Made by a program: the position numbers and the translations under genes. DNA of 64,000 nt from DASRDZ01 sp035652335 (lineage in GTDB: Bacteria > Chloroflexota > Dormibacteria > Aeolococcales > Aeolococcaceae), in NCBI GenBank assembly GCA_035652335.1, contig DASRDZ010000015.1:17993-81992 (forward strand), in the 5' to 3' direction. The notes beneath the pieces were generated by a model. That model was not told the origin of the DNA and did not search any database. It saw nothing but the letters and a program-made list of their open reading frames with translations. Numbering within the stretch: the stretch's first letter is position 1; every line of letters starts with the position of its first letter. Shown piece after piece: positions 7,493 through 17,853 of the stretch.

Positions 7493-8614
7493 TCAGCGAC
7501 CGACCGCACCCCCGATCGGCAGCAGCTCGACGACGCGCTCGGTCATCTCGCGGGTGCCCAGGGCGCGGTCGTCGTCGGCGCCCAGGTCGCGGGTCCTGGC
7601 GCCGCCGTTGATGGCGTCCTCCACCGCGTCCTCGATGGCCTGGGCCGCGTCGGGCTCGTTGAAGGAGATGCGCAGGCAGTGGGCCACGCTGAGGATGGTG
7701 GCCAGCGGGTTGGCCAGGCCCCTGCCGGCGATGTCGGGCGCGCTGCCGTGCACCGGCTCGTAGAGGCCGAAGCGCCTGCTCCCATCCTCGCCCGAGTCAC
7801 CGAGGGAGGCGCTGCTCAGCATCCCCATCGAGCCGGCGATCATCGCCGCCTCGTCGCTGAGGATGTCGCCGAAGAGGTTCTCGGTGAGGATGACGTCGAA
7901 CTGGCGCGGGTCGCGCACCAGTTGCATCGCCGCTGAATCGACGAGCATGTGGACGAGGACCACGTCGGGGTAGTCGCGGCGGACCTCGGTGACCACCTCG
8001 CGCCAGAGCCGGGAGGTGGCCAGCACGTTCTGCTTGTCGACGCTGCAGACGCGGCGGCGGCGCTGCCGGGCCAGCTCGAAGGCGACGCGGGCGACCCGCT
8101 CGACCTCCTGCTCGGTGTAGCGGCAGGTGTCGACGGCGCTGCGCTGGGGAGGGTCGCCCTCCCGGCCCTGCGGCTGGCCGAAGTAGAGGCCGCCGGTCAG
8201 CTCGCGGACGCAGATGAAGTCGCTGCCGACGATGACCTCCTCGCGCATGGTGCTGAACTGGGCCAGCGCGTCCATGACCCGGACGGGGCGCAGGTTGGCG
8301 TAGAGGTTGAGGCCCTTGCGCAGGCCGAGCAGGCCCTGCTCGGGGCGGACCGGGGCCCGGGGGTCGTCCCACTTGGGGCCGCCGACGGCACCGAGGAGGA
8401 CGGCGTCGGCCTGCCTGCAGGCGTCGAGCACGCCGTCGGGCAGGGCGCTGCCGGTGGCGTCGATGGCGGCGCCGCCGATGAGGTGCTCGGTGCGCTGGAC
8501 GTCGAAGCCGAATCGCGCGCCCGTCTCGTCGAGCACGGTGAGCGCGGCGGCGACGACCTCCGGGCCGACGCCGTCACCCGGGAGGACGGCGAGCCTGTGT
8601 TGACGCGGTGCCAT
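7493..8614 (-). CDS. leuB: 3-isopropylmalate dehydrogenase
   Basis: 373 residues. Third step of leucine synthesis: NAD-dependent oxidative decarboxylation of 3-isopropylmalate. Shows LPGDGVGPEVVAA at the N-terminus, LLGAVGGPKWDD, RELTGGLYFGQPQG, the VDKQNVLATSRLWR helix, and the metal/NAD region NLFGDILSDEAAM and GLYEPVHGSAPDIAGRG. The ATG directly abuts the leuA stop, so translation is coupled. Last gene of the T-box-controlled ilvB-ilvN-leuA-leuB operon. Confidence 0.96.
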   Translation of the reverse strand: MAPRQHRLAVLPGDGVGPEVVAAALTVLDETGARFGFDVQRTEHLIGGAAIDATGSALPDGVLDACRQADAVLLGAVGGPKWDDPRAPVRPEQGLLGLRKGLNLYANLRPVRVMDALAQFSTMREEVIVGSDFICVRELTGGLYFGQPQGREGDPPQRSAVDTCRYTEQEVERVARVAFELARQRRRRVCSVDKQNVLATSRLWREVVTEVRRDYPDVVLVHMLVDSAAMQLVRDPRQFDVILTENLFGDILSDEAAMIAGSMGMLSSASLGDSGEDGSRRFGLYEPVHGSAPDIAGRGLANPLATILSVAHCLRISFNEPDAAQAIEDAVEDAINGGARTRDLGADDDRALGTREMTERVVELLPIGGAVGR

Positions 8615-10174
<1,560 letters not shown>

Positions 10175-10188
10175 GGAATGCTCCTCGG

Positions 10189-10392
10189 TCAGCGCCGGTA
10201 GAGCTCGACCAGCGGGTCGAGGACGGGCGCGGGATTCCATCGTGGGCGGCGCGGGGCACCGCGTTGCTGGGCGTCGCGCGGAGGCTCCTCGACCGCCGTG
10301 GCGAGTTGGGGGGCAGAAGGCTGGGCGCTGGGACGAGCGGCGCGGCGGCGCTCGATGCGCGCCTCGTAGCGGGGCGAGTGGGAGCGCTGCAT
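10189..10392 (-). CDS. 67-residue Arg/Pro-rich orf between ilvN and leuA
   Basis: Starts at an ATG that overlaps the ilvN stop (TGATG) and ends 14 bp before the leuA start, just ahead of the leuA ribosome-binding site. The product is basic and rich in Arg, Pro and Ala, with no recognised domain and an ending LDPLVELYRR. The exact fit between neighbours argues for translation. The low-complexity composition, expected from GC-rich DNA, argues against. ilvC, often at this spot, is absent. Confidence 0.35.
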   Translation of the reverse strand: MQRSHSPRYEARIERRRAARPSAQPSAPQLATAVEEPPRDAQQRGAPRRPRWNPAPVLDPLVELYRR

Positions 10393-10976
10393 CAGTCGCC
10401 CACCAGCACGCCGACGGAGCGCCGCTGCTCGTCGGCGGCCTCCAGGTCGGGCTGGCTGCGGCGCTGCTGCTGCCGGCTGCCGATGCGCAGGTCGCGGCCC
10501 TTGGCCATGGCCACCGAGCCGCTGCGGGCCACCTCCTTGATGCCGAATGGGCGGATCAGCTCGAGGAAGGTCTCCACCTGGTCCTCGGGGCCGCTCATCT
10601 CCAGCACCATCGCCTCCGGCGAGACGTCGGCGATCTTGGCCTTGAAGATGTCGACGATCTGCAGCAGCTCGCTGCGGTCGCCGCGCTGCGCGGCCACCTT
10701 GGCGAGCACCAGCTCGCGGTCGACGATGGGGTCCTCGGTGATGTCGGCGACCTTGATGACCTCGATCAGCTTGTAGAGCTGCTTCACCGCCTGGTCGGCC
10801 TGGGCGCGGCCCACGTCGACGGCGATGGTCATGCGCGACACCGTGTCGTCGTCGGTCTCGCCGACGGAGAGCGAGGTGATGTTCATGCCGCGGCGGCGGA
10901 TCATGCTCGACACCTTGTTGAGCACGCCCGGATGGTTCTCCACGAGGAGGCTCAGGAGTCGATGGCGGCTGCTCAT
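10392..10976 (-). CDS. ilvN: acetolactate synthase small (regulatory) subunit
   Basis: 194 residues. N-terminal ACT domain LSLLVENHPGVLNKVSSM with RRRGMNITSLSVG, then the second ALS_ss domain with ELVLAKVAA, IVDIFKAKIADV and FGIKEVARSGSVAMAKG. The C-terminal 25 residues are a polar, Gln/Arg-rich tail not usual in the family. Binds valine and activates or feedback-inhibits IlvB. The ATG lies 2 bp after the ilvB stop. Confidence 0.95.
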   Translation of the reverse strand: MSSRHRLLSLLVENHPGVLNKVSSMIRRRGMNITSLSVGETDDDTVSRMTIAVDVGRAQADQAVKQLYKLIEVIKVADITEDPIVDRELVLAKVAAQRGDRSELLQIVDIFKAKIADVSPEAMVLEMSGPEDQVETFLELIRPFGIKEVARSGSVAMAKGRDLRIGSRQQQRRSQPDLEAADEQRRSVGVLVGD

Positions 10977-10978
10977 GG

Positions 10979-12754
10979 CTAGAAGCCCTCCTCGGCGATC
11001 TCTTCGACGAAGTCGGGCAGCCCCTGGCCGAGCGGCACGATGGGGCGCACGTTGGCCTCCGGGTCGATGATGAACTCGGCGATGCAGGGGCCCTGGTGCT
11101 TCTCCATCTCGTCGAAGATGCGGGGCAGCTCGCGGATGTCGTCGGTGCGCCAGCCGGGCATGCCGAAGGCCTCTGCCAGCTTGGGGAAGTCGGGGCCGAC
11201 GCGCAGGTCGATGGCGCTGCGCACGCCCTCGTAGTAGTCGTCCTGGAACTGGCGGACCATGCCCAGGTTGTAGTTGTTGAGGATGACGATCTTGACGTCG
11301 ACGTTGTGCTCCGCCGCGGTGGCCAGCTCCTGCATCGTCATCACGAAGCCGCCCTCGCCGACGACGCACCACACCCGCTTGTCGGGACGGGAGAAGCGGG
11401 CGCCCAGCGAGGCGGGGAAGGCGAAGCCCATGGTGCCGGCGCCGCCGCTGTTGAGGAACAGCCCGCTGGTGCGGAAGTCCCACCACAGCGCCGCCCAGAT
11501 CTGGTTCTGGCCCACGTCGGCGACGACGATGTCGTCGCTGTCGGCGCGCTTGAACATCTCGATGAGCACGTCCTGCGGCTGCAGCACGCCGGTGGAGCGG
11601 CGGTAGCGGAGCGGGTGCTCCTCCTTCCACTTGTCGATCTGGGTGATCCAGGCGTCGTGCCGCGCCGGGGCGACCAGCTTCTCGATCTCGCCGAGCACGT
11701 GCTTGGCGTCGCCGACGATGGGCACGGTGGGCCGCACGTTCTTGCCGATCTCGGCAGGATCGATGTCGATGTGGACGATGTTCTCCACCTGCGGGGCGAA
11801 GGAGTCGAGCTTGGTGGTGACCCGGTCGTCGGCGCGCATGCCGACCATGACCAGCAGGTCGCAGCCGAGCACCGCCTTGTTGGTGTAGCCCGCACCCATG
11901 AAGCCGACCATGTGCAGCGAGAGGTCGGTGCCGACCGGGTACGCGCCGGTGCCGAGCAGCGTCCAGCCGACGGGGACGCCCGCCTTCTGGGAGAGCCGCA
12001 GCAACTCGTCCTCGGCCTCGGCGATGAGCACGCCGCGGCCGGCGAGCAGGACGGGGCGCTGCGCCTTGTCGATCAGCTCGGCGGCCTTGCGGATCTGCAC
12101 GGGGTTGCCGCGCGTCGTGGGGTTGTAGGAGCGCAGCCGCACCGGCCCCTCCGGCCAGTGGACGGCGGCCCTGCCGTTCTGCAGGTCCTTGGGGAAGTCG
12201 ATGAGGACGACGCCGGGCCGGCCCGTGGTGGCGATGTGGAACGCCTCGTGCACCACGCGCGCGATGTCCTCGACGCGCTGCAGGAGGTAGGAGTGCTTGA
12301 CGATCGGCATTGTGACGCCGATGACGTCGGACTCCTGGAAGGCGTCGCTGCCCACCGCCACGGTGGCCACCTGGCCGGTGACCACCACCAGCGGCACGGA
12401 GTCGTACTGCGCGGTGGCGATCCCGGTGACGCAGTTGAGCGCACCGGGCCCCGAGGTGGCGAAGACGACGCCGGCGCGGCCGCGGTTGGCACGGGCGTAG
12501 CCGTCGGCCATGTGGGTGGCGCCCTGCTCGTGGCGGGCCAGCACGTGCTTCAGGTCGGGGAACTCGGGCAGGTACCGGTAGAGCCAGAGGTTGGCCCCGC
12601 CGGGGTAGCCGAAGATGGTGTCGACGCCCTCGCGGCGCAGCGCCTCGAGCATGATCTCGGCGCCGGTGACCACCTGGCCCTCGCTGATCCGGGTGGGGGC
12701 CCGCCCGTTGGAGCCCGCCGCCCCGGCGGTCGGTGTCGTGCTGGTTTGGGTCAT
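10979..12754 (-). CDS. ilvB: acetolactate synthase large subunit
   Basis: 591 residues, three-domain ThDP enzyme forming acetolactate or acetohydroxybutyrate. The catalytic Glu is in RHEQGATHMADGYARA; FAD/central region RPVLLAGRGVL and MVGMRADDR; C-terminal ThDP domain with TMGFAFPASLGA. The ThDP-magnesium motif reads GEGGF with NN 25 residues on, where the family normally has GDG. The first 30 residues are a Thr/Gly-rich leader before VTGAEIMLEALRREGV. Preceded by a T-box leader and terminator that should make expression dependent on uncharged tRNA. Confidence 0.94.
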   Translation of the reverse strand: MTQTSTTPTAGAAGSNGRAPTRISEGQVVTGAEIMLEALRREGVDTIFGYPGGANLWLYRYLPEFPDLKHVLARHEQGATHMADGYARANRGRAGVVFATSGPGALNCVTGIATAQYDSVPLVVVTGQVATVAVGSDAFQESDVIGVTMPIVKHSYLLQRVEDIARVVHEAFHIATTGRPGVVLIDFPKDLQNGRAAVHWPEGPVRLRSYNPTTRGNPVQIRKAAELIDKAQRPVLLAGRGVLIAEAEDELLRLSQKAGVPVGWTLLGTGAYPVGTDLSLHMVGFMGAGYTNKAVLGCDLLVMVGMRADDRVTTKLDSFAPQVENIVHIDIDPAEIGKNVRPTVPIVGDAKHVLGEIEKLVAPARHDAWITQIDKWKEEHPLRYRRSTGVLQPQDVLIEMFKRADSDDIVVADVGQNQIWAALWWDFRTSGLFLNSGGAGTMGFAFPASLGARFSRPDKRVWCVVGEGGFVMTMQELATAAEHNVDVKIVILNNYNLGMVRQFQDDYYEGVRSAIDLRVGPDFPKLAEAFGMPGWRTDDIRELPRIFDEMEKHQGPCIAEFIIDPEANVRPIVPLGQGLPDFVEEIAEEGF

Positions 12755-12775
12755 CTCTGGCTGGTACCTCCGGAA

Positions 12776-12825
12776 ACAAAAAATCCCTGCGTCCGCAGCA
12801 GCAGTCCACTGCTGGGACGAGGGAT
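12776..12825 (-). terminator. T-box-controlled intrinsic terminator
   Basis: Minus strand: arm ATCCCTCGTCC (12815-12825), complementary arm GGACGCAGGGAT (12783-12794), followed by a run of T. It lies just after the T-box antiterminator motif and 22 bp before the ilvB ATG, so it is the alternative, ligand-free fold. Confidence 0.85.
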
Positions 12826-13112
12826 CACCCCCGCGGTACCACCCGGCTTGATCGCCCCGACCCCGCACTGCATCGGAACGACCCACTCGTCGGCGCTGCT
12901 ATCGGGCGCCACTCCGGCCCGGTCTAGTGCCTCCCTGCGGTGGTGTGCCGCAGGCGGGGGTTCGACGCTCGCCACACCGGGTCACGGCATGGCTCGGACT
13001 GCTCAGGGGCGAGTTCTGGGCTGCTGCGCGGCTGCCGGCTTCCACCGTCCCGGCTCGCTGGGCGCCTGCAGGAAGCCCGTACTACTCCCCGTCAACGCAT
13101 GTTCAGGTGTGA
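12776..13112 (-). ncRNA. T-box riboswitch leader of ilvB-ilvN-leuA-leuB
   Basis: Untranslated leader on the minus strand. The hallmark T-box antiterminator sequence GGGTGGTACCGCG occupies 12832-12844. The 5' part has the Stem I features GACGGGGAGTAGTA (near 13084-13098), the AGCGAGCCGGGA and GGTGGAAGCCGG stretch, and on the 3' side of Stem I the specifier-loop pattern GAACTCGCC. The likely specifier is CTC (13011-13013), a leucine codon, as in the Bacillus ilv-leu leader. Uncharged tRNA-Leu pairing would stabilise the antiterminator and switch on the operon. T-box identity is certain from the motif; the specifier is read by eye. Confidence 0.92.
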
Positions 13113-13996
13113 GCTGGCGAGTATACCAGCCGCCCGGCACGCGCGACAGAACCGCCGAGGCGGCGCTCCAGGGCGATCGCCCCGCCGACGGCCATGGCGT
13201 CGACGATCGCCCCGCCGAGGGCGTCGACGGCGTAGTGCTCGCCGAGGTAGACGACGGCCACCGACATCGCCATCGGGTACAGCACCGTCGCCGCCGCGCG
13301 CCAGGAGAAGGCGCGGATCGCCCAGAACGCCACCAGCATGCTGACGGCGACGTGCATCGAGGGCATGGCACCCTCGGGCCGGTCGCCGGTCCCGTACCAG
13401 GGCGAGTACATCCAGTGCGACTGGCCCATCACCTCGGCGGCGACGCGGTGCACCGGCGGGAGCTGGCCGCGGATGCCCGCCAGCCAGGGTGGCGTCTCGG
13501 GGAAGGCGACGTAGACCACGGCCGCGATGGCGCCGCCGACGAGCAGGCTGGCCACGAAGGGACGGAAGAGGCTGCGGCGCCAGCGCCACAGAGCCATGCC
13601 CAGCAGGACGGGTGCGTAGCTGTGCATCCAGTACACGAAAGTGAGCACGTCGTCCCACCACTGCACGGTGCTGCGGTGCCAGGCGTCCTGCAGGGCGATG
13701 ACGGTGTCGCCGCCGAAGAGGCGGCGCTCCAGGGCGATGACGTCGGCGGCGTGGGGGGCGCCGCCGAGGAAGGCGAGCATGCCCAGCTGGTCGAGCAGGA
13801 CCATGCCGGCGAACCAGGCGGCGAAGGGCCAGGCGAAGTCGCGGTCGGGGCCGGCGGCCAGGTAGAGGGTGATGACGAGGAGGCCGAAGAACTCCGCCGT
13901 GAGGGGGAGGTGGCCGCTCAGGCCGAGGAGGAGGCTGGTGGCGAGCCAGGCCACCAGGAGGGCGAACAGGCGGGGGTGGCGGCGGGAGGCGCGCAT
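13103..13996 (-). CDS. PAP2-family membrane phosphatase (inositol-phosphoryl type)
   Basis: 297 residues with about six membrane segments. Phosphatase motifs: FPETPPWL, MPSMHVAVSM and VYLGEHYAVDALGG, the arrangement of the PAP2_3 branch that includes aureobasidin-target-like inositol phosphoryl transferases; the His residues of the last two motifs are the catalytic ones. Acts on a lipid-linked or lipid phosphate at the outer membrane face. ATG at 13996 has a TAGCGT box 13 nt upstream; a GTG at 14080 would add 28 polar residues. Its 3' end contains the promoter of the ilvB leader. Confidence 0.8.
   Translation of the reverse strand: MRASRRHPRLFALLVAWLATSLLLGLSGHLPLTAEFFGLLVITLYLAAGPDRDFAWPFAAWFAGMVLLDQLGMLAFLGGAPHAADVIALERRLFGGDTVIALQDAWHRSTVQWWDDVLTFVYWMHSYAPVLLGMALWRWRRSLFRPFVASLLVGGAIAAVVYVAFPETPPWLAGIRGQLPPVHRVAAEVMGQSHWMYSPWYGTGDRPEGAMPSMHVAVSMLVAFWAIRAFSWRAAATVLYPMAMSVAVVYLGEHYAVDALGGAIVDAMAVGGAIALERRLGGSVARAGRLVYSPAHT
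13120..13125 (-). promoter_or_regulatory. extended -10 promoter of the T-box leader, inside the PAP2 gene
   Basis: TGGTATACT on the minus strand: TATACT with the TG extension one base upstream. Transcription would begin near 13113, just before the Stem I region. The box lies within the last 25 bases of the PAP2 coding region. The -35 is weak, consistent with an extended -10 promoter. Confidence 0.6.
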
Positions 13997-14167
13997 GGAG
14001 GTGGGAGGGACGCTAGCAAGGGTTGGAGCGACGGTCTTGCGCTGCGGCGGAGCCGTGACATATCCGTGCCGGGGATTCACTCGTGCGCTCTATTCCGGCG
14101 CCGGGGCGCTGTTCTTCCAGGGAAGAGAGGTCTGTCGGCGCCGAGCTCAGGGCGTGACGCCCCGACC

Positions 14168-17100
14168 CTACGCGCTGCGCTGGTAGGCGAAGGAGTCGAC
14201 GTCGCACTCGGCGAAGAAGGCGACCAGCTCGCTGGCGGTGAGCGGCGGCGACACCAGGTAGCCCTGGGCCGCGTCGCAGCCGAAGCCGGCCAGCATGCGC
14301 AGGCACTCGACCGTCTCCACGCCCTCGGCGACGACCTTGAGGCCGAGGTTGTGGCCCAGCTCGATGGTGGAGCGCACGATGGCGGCGTTGTCGGCGTTGT
14401 CGACCATGTCGCCGACGAAGGACTTGTCGATCTTGATCTCGTCGACGGGGAGGCGCTGCAGGTAGGCCAGCGAGGAATAGCCGACGCCGAAATCGTCGAT
14501 GGCCACGCTCAGCCCGAGGTCGTGCAGCCGGGCCAGCACCTGCTGCCAGTCGCTAGCCATGACCACGCTCTCGGTCATCTCCAGGCGGAGCCGCGAGGCC
14601 CCGACGCCCCAGTCGCGGAGAAGGGAGGCCATCATCGCCGGCAGCTGCTGGTCGGCGAGGTTGCGCGCCGAGATGTTGATGGCCACGGTGAGGTCCATCC
14701 CCAGCTCGCTGAAGACGCGGCACTGGCGCACCGCCTCGCCCGCCACCCAGGCGGTGAGCGGATGGATGAGGTCGGACTGCTCGGCCACCGGGATGAAGTC
14801 CGCGGGCGGCACCAGGCCGTGTACCGGATGCTGCCAGCGCACCAGCGCCTCCAGGGCCGTGATCTGGCCGCTGGGGAGGTGCAGGCGCGGCTGGTAGTGG
14901 AGCACCAGCTCGGAGGCGGGGATGGCGCGGCGCAGCTCACCGGTGAGCTGCAGGCGGCGCTTGCTGTGCTCGTCCTGCGCCGGCGAGTAGATCGACTGGC
15001 CGCTGCGCATGCGCTTGGCGGTGTACATGGCCACGTCGGCGCGGCGCATCAGGGTGTCGGCGTCGTCGCCGTGGGTCGGGTACACGGCGACCCCGATCGA
15101 CATGCGGGCGTGGATGGCCTGCTCCTCGATGAGGAAGGGCGTCTGGAAGGCGGCCAGCACCTTGTCGGCGATGCGCATGGCGGTGGCCTCGTCGCAGGCC
15201 CCCGCGGGGAGGATGGCGAACTCGTCGCCGCCCAGCCGGGCGACGGTGTCCTCGGCGCGCAGCGCGGTGCGCAGCCGGTCGGCCACCTGGCGCAGCAGCT
15301 GGTCGCCGCTGTGGTGCCCCAGGGAGTCGTTGACCTCCTTGAACCCGTCCATGTCCATGAGCAGCAGGGCGGCGGGACGGCCGGCCCGCGTCGCGCTGTT
15401 GATCGCCTGGACCAGCCGGTCGGTCAGTAGGGTGCGGTTGGGCAGGCCTGTGAGGTTGTCGTGCATGGCCTGGTGCTGCAGGGCCATGGTGCGGGCCTTG
15501 AGCTCCGAGGTGTCGCGCAGGGTGGCGATGAAGAGGCGGCGGCCTCCCAGGCGCATCTCGCTGGCGCGCAGCTCCATGGGGAACATGGTCCCGTCGCGGC
15601 GCAGCCCCTCGGTCTCCCAGTCCATGGCGCCGCGTTCCAGCCGGGCGGTGATGCCGCTGCGGCGCTCCGGCGCGAGCAGCACGTCGAGGGTGGTGCGGGT
15701 GAGCTGCTCGGCGGCACACCCGAAGAGGCGACCTGCAGCATGGTTGGCGGACTCGATGGCGCCCGTCTCGTCGAAGGTGATGATGCCGTCGCCGACGCTG
15801 TCGAGCAGCGACTGCAGGCGCACCGCGGTCTCGCGGTGGGCGGCCTCCTCGAGCCGGCGCTCCATGAAGAGGCCGGCCTGGGCACCGATGGCGCCCAGCA
15901 TGTCGCCGACGTCGTCGAGCGCGATCGGCGTGCGCGAGAAGAACTCGGCGACGCCGATCACGCCGCCGTCGGTGACGATGGGGAAGGCGATGCCGTACGC
16001 CAGCCCGGCGGCGGTGAGCGCGCGCCGGCGCGGGGTGCGCTTCATGTCGGCGGTGCGCGCCACGACCGGTGCGTTCTGCTCCCAGGCCGCGCCGGCGAGC
16101 TGGGTGCCGCGCTTGAAGCGCAGCTCGCCGTCGATCTCGTCGAGTGCGGCGCAGTCGACGCCGTCGCCACCGTATGCGTGCATCAGGCGCAGCATCCTGT
16201 GCTCCAGGTCGAGCTGCCAGATGCGGCCCGCCTGCCAGCCGAGCTGGGTGCACATGGCGTCGAGGAAGCGTTCCACGCCGATGCCGAGGGTCGGCGACTC
16301 GACGAAGACGCGCACCACGCGGGCCTGCACCTCCTTGCGCAGCTCCACCCGCTTGCGGACGCTGATGTCGGTGACGAAGACGGCGTGGCGCACCTCGCCG
16401 GCCAGGCGCAGCGGCTCGGAGACGACCATCTCCACCGCCACCTCGGTGCCGTCGCCGCGCTGGGCCGTGGCCTCGACGGCGACGTCGCCGCCCGCGGTGG
16501 CGAGGATGTCACCCTCGGCGCCGGTGCGCTGCAGAACCAGGTCGAGGTGGTGCCCGGTGACGTCGGCGGCGGCGCGGCGGAAGAGCTCCTCGGCGCGGCG
16601 GCTGCACCCCTGCACGACGCCGGCGGCGTCGACGGTGACCACCGCGGCGGGCGAGGTGTCGATGATGCTGCGCAGCGCCTCCTGCGACTCGGCGAGCGCG
16701 TCGGTTCTGGCCTGGAGTGCCCGGAACTGGGCGGCCGACCGGGCGAAGACGCCGATCACGGTGGAGGTCAGCCCGATGATGCCGACGCGGATCCCCGCGG
16801 CCCCCGCCATGCTGAAGGCGGCGCCCTCGACGTGGGAGATGGCGATGCCGGCCAGGACGTAGACGCCGTACCCGGCGGTGGCGCCGTTGAGCGTCCAGCG
16901 CGCGGCGCCGGAGCAGACGAGGCCCACGAAGCCGAGCCAGGAGAGCGCGTCCGGGCTCGGATAGGCGGCGGCGACCAGGCAGGCGGCCAGCGTCTCGACG
17001 CCGAACAGGACGCGCGGGGCCCGCAGCAGCTCCGGCGTGCGCCGCGACGCACCGCGAAGCAGCAGCGGCGCCGCGCTGGTGAGCAGCAGGGCGACGGCGA

Positions 17101-17236
17101 CCAGCGCGCCGGGCGTCCAGGCGGCGTGGTGCAGGGGGAGGATCAGGCCGAGCGCGACGGCGACCGCGACGCGACCCACCGCGAGGGCTCGTTCGGACGA
17201 GACCCCGGGAGCCGCGACGTGCGTGCCGATCCGCAT
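14168..17236 (-). CDS. membrane PAS/GAF sensor with GGDEF and EAL domains
   Basis: 1022 residues. An N-terminal hydrophobic region (about 15-165, five to six helices) is followed by a PAS (about 190-310, SIIDTSPAAVVTVDAAG), a GAF-like domain (about 330-480), a second PAS (about 485-605, LLDSVGDGIITFDETG), GGDEF (RLGGDEFAIL near 669) and EAL (EALVRWQH near 794). The GGDEF signature is intact and an inhibitory-site RAED lies five residues before it; the EAL loop DDFGVGYSSLAYLQ is complete. It may therefore make or break c-di-GMP. GAGGGGGA precedes the ATG. Pilus motility and matrix genes in the same window are plausible targets. Confidence 0.92.
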   Translation of the reverse strand: MRIGTHVAAPGVSSERALAVGRVAVAVALGLILPLHHAAWTPGALVAVALLLTSAAPLLLRGASRRTPELLRAPRVLFGVETLAACLVAAAYPSPDALSWLGFVGLVCSGAARWTLNGATAGYGVYVLAGIAISHVEGAAFSMAGAAGIRVGIIGLTSTVIGVFARSAAQFRALQARTDALAESQEALRSIIDTSPAAVVTVDAAGVVQGCSRRAEELFRRAAADVTGHHLDLVLQRTGAEGDILATAGGDVAVEATAQRGDGTEVAVEMVVSEPLRLAGEVRHAVFVTDISVRKRVELRKEVQARVVRVFVESPTLGIGVERFLDAMCTQLGWQAGRIWQLDLEHRMLRLMHAYGGDGVDCAALDEIDGELRFKRGTQLAGAAWEQNAPVVARTADMKRTPRRRALTAAGLAYGIAFPIVTDGGVIGVAEFFSRTPIALDDVGDMLGAIGAQAGLFMERRLEEAAHRETAVRLQSLLDSVGDGIITFDETGAIESANHAAGRLFGCAAEQLTRTTLDVLLAPERRSGITARLERGAMDWETEGLRRDGTMFPMELRASEMRLGGRRLFIATLRDTSELKARTMALQHQAMHDNLTGLPNRTLLTDRLVQAINSATRAGRPAALLLMDMDGFKEVNDSLGHHSGDQLLRQVADRLRTALRAEDTVARLGGDEFAILPAGACDEATAMRIADKVLAAFQTPFLIEEQAIHARMSIGVAVYPTHGDDADTLMRRADVAMYTAKRMRSGQSIYSPAQDEHSKRRLQLTGELRRAIPASELVLHYQPRLHLPSGQITALEALVRWQHPVHGLVPPADFIPVAEQSDLIHPLTAWVAGEAVRQCRVFSELGMDLTVAINISARNLADQQLPAMMASLLRDWGVGASRLRLEMTESVVMASDWQQVLARLHDLGLSVAIDDFGVGYSSLAYLQRLPVDEIKIDKSFVGDMVDNADNAAIVRSTIELGHNLGLKVVAEGVETVECLRMLAGFGCDAAQGYLVSPPLTASELVAFFAECDVDSFAYQRSA

Positions 17237-17255
17237 CAGTGTCCCCCTCGTGCTG

Positions 17256-17840
17256 TCAGTGGTGGCCGTGGCTGGGATTGCTGCCCGTGGTTGCCCAGCT
17301 GCTGCTCCAGGTGCTCGGGTAGGTGCCCGTGACCGCTCCTGTGGCGGTGTTGTAGGTGCCCGAGTAGGTGGTGCTGCCGCTCGTCGCCGTCCAGTCGTAG
17401 ACGTACGTCGTCGCGGTCGCGCACCAGGTCACCGTCCAGCCCTGGTACAGCCAGGTCGTGCACTGGGGAGCCGGCGTCGGTGCGGGCGTGGATATCCTGG
17501 CCGGGGCCGGCGTCGGGGCGGGCGCGGGCCTGGCCGTCGCCGCAGGCGCGGCGACCACCGGGGCCGGCGGTGCGCTGGTGGGCGCCGGAACAGGCGCCGG
17601 GACGGGCGTCGCGACGGCGACGGCGCCGATCGTGGTGTCGGACGGCTCGGCCAGCACGCGGGCCGACATCCTGCCGGGCGCCTCGACCGAGATGCCCTGG
17701 ACCGCCGCCATGGCCACGACCGGCGGGTTGGCCGGGGCCTGCGGCAGGCTCTGCACCCCGCCCATGGCGGTGACCAGGCTGACGCTGGTGGTCACACCGG
17801 CGACGGCCAGGCTGGGCAGGAGGGACAGGCCCTGAAGCAT
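17256..17840 (-). CDS. exported Pro/Ala-rich protein, unknown
   Basis: 194 residues from ATG 17840. A short hydrophobic N-terminus (MLQGLSLLPSLAVAGV) may be a signal peptide lacking basic residues; residues about 75-130 are a Pro/Ala linker with repeated PAP; the C-terminal 70 residues are Thr/Ser/Tyr/Trp-rich with two Cys (QCTTWLYQGWTVTWCAT) and end in HGHH, a possible metal-binding tail. Family not recognised. Lies 19 bp upstream of the PAS/GGDEF/EAL gene, so possibly co-transcribed with it. Confidence 0.55.
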   Translation of the reverse strand: MLQGLSLLPSLAVAGVTTSVSLVTAMGGVQSLPQAPANPPVVAMAAVQGISVEAPGRMSARVLAEPSDTTIGAVAVATPVPAPVPAPTSAPPAPVVAAPAATARPAPAPTPAPARISTPAPTPAPQCTTWLYQGWTVTWCATATTYVYDWTATSGSTTYSGTYNTATGAVTGTYPSTWSSSWATTGSNPSHGHH

Positions 17841-17847
17841 GGTGAGA

Positions 17848-17853
17848 GGTATA
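17848..17853 (-). promoter_or_regulatory. -10 box (TATACC), leaderless type
   Basis: TATACC ends 7 nt before the ATG at 17840, so transcription should begin at the start codon. The roughly 200-bp gap up to 18037 also holds a 14-bp palindrome GGGCGGCGCCGCCC at 17964-17977, possibly a terminator for ilvD, but without a T-run. Confidence 0.45.

Noticed and set aside
11096..15430. 1,444-codon open frame on the plus strand across ilvB, the T-box and GGDEF/EAL genes
   Set aside because: It crosses several well-identified minus-strand genes and a non-coding riboswitch; shadow of GC-rich codon bias.
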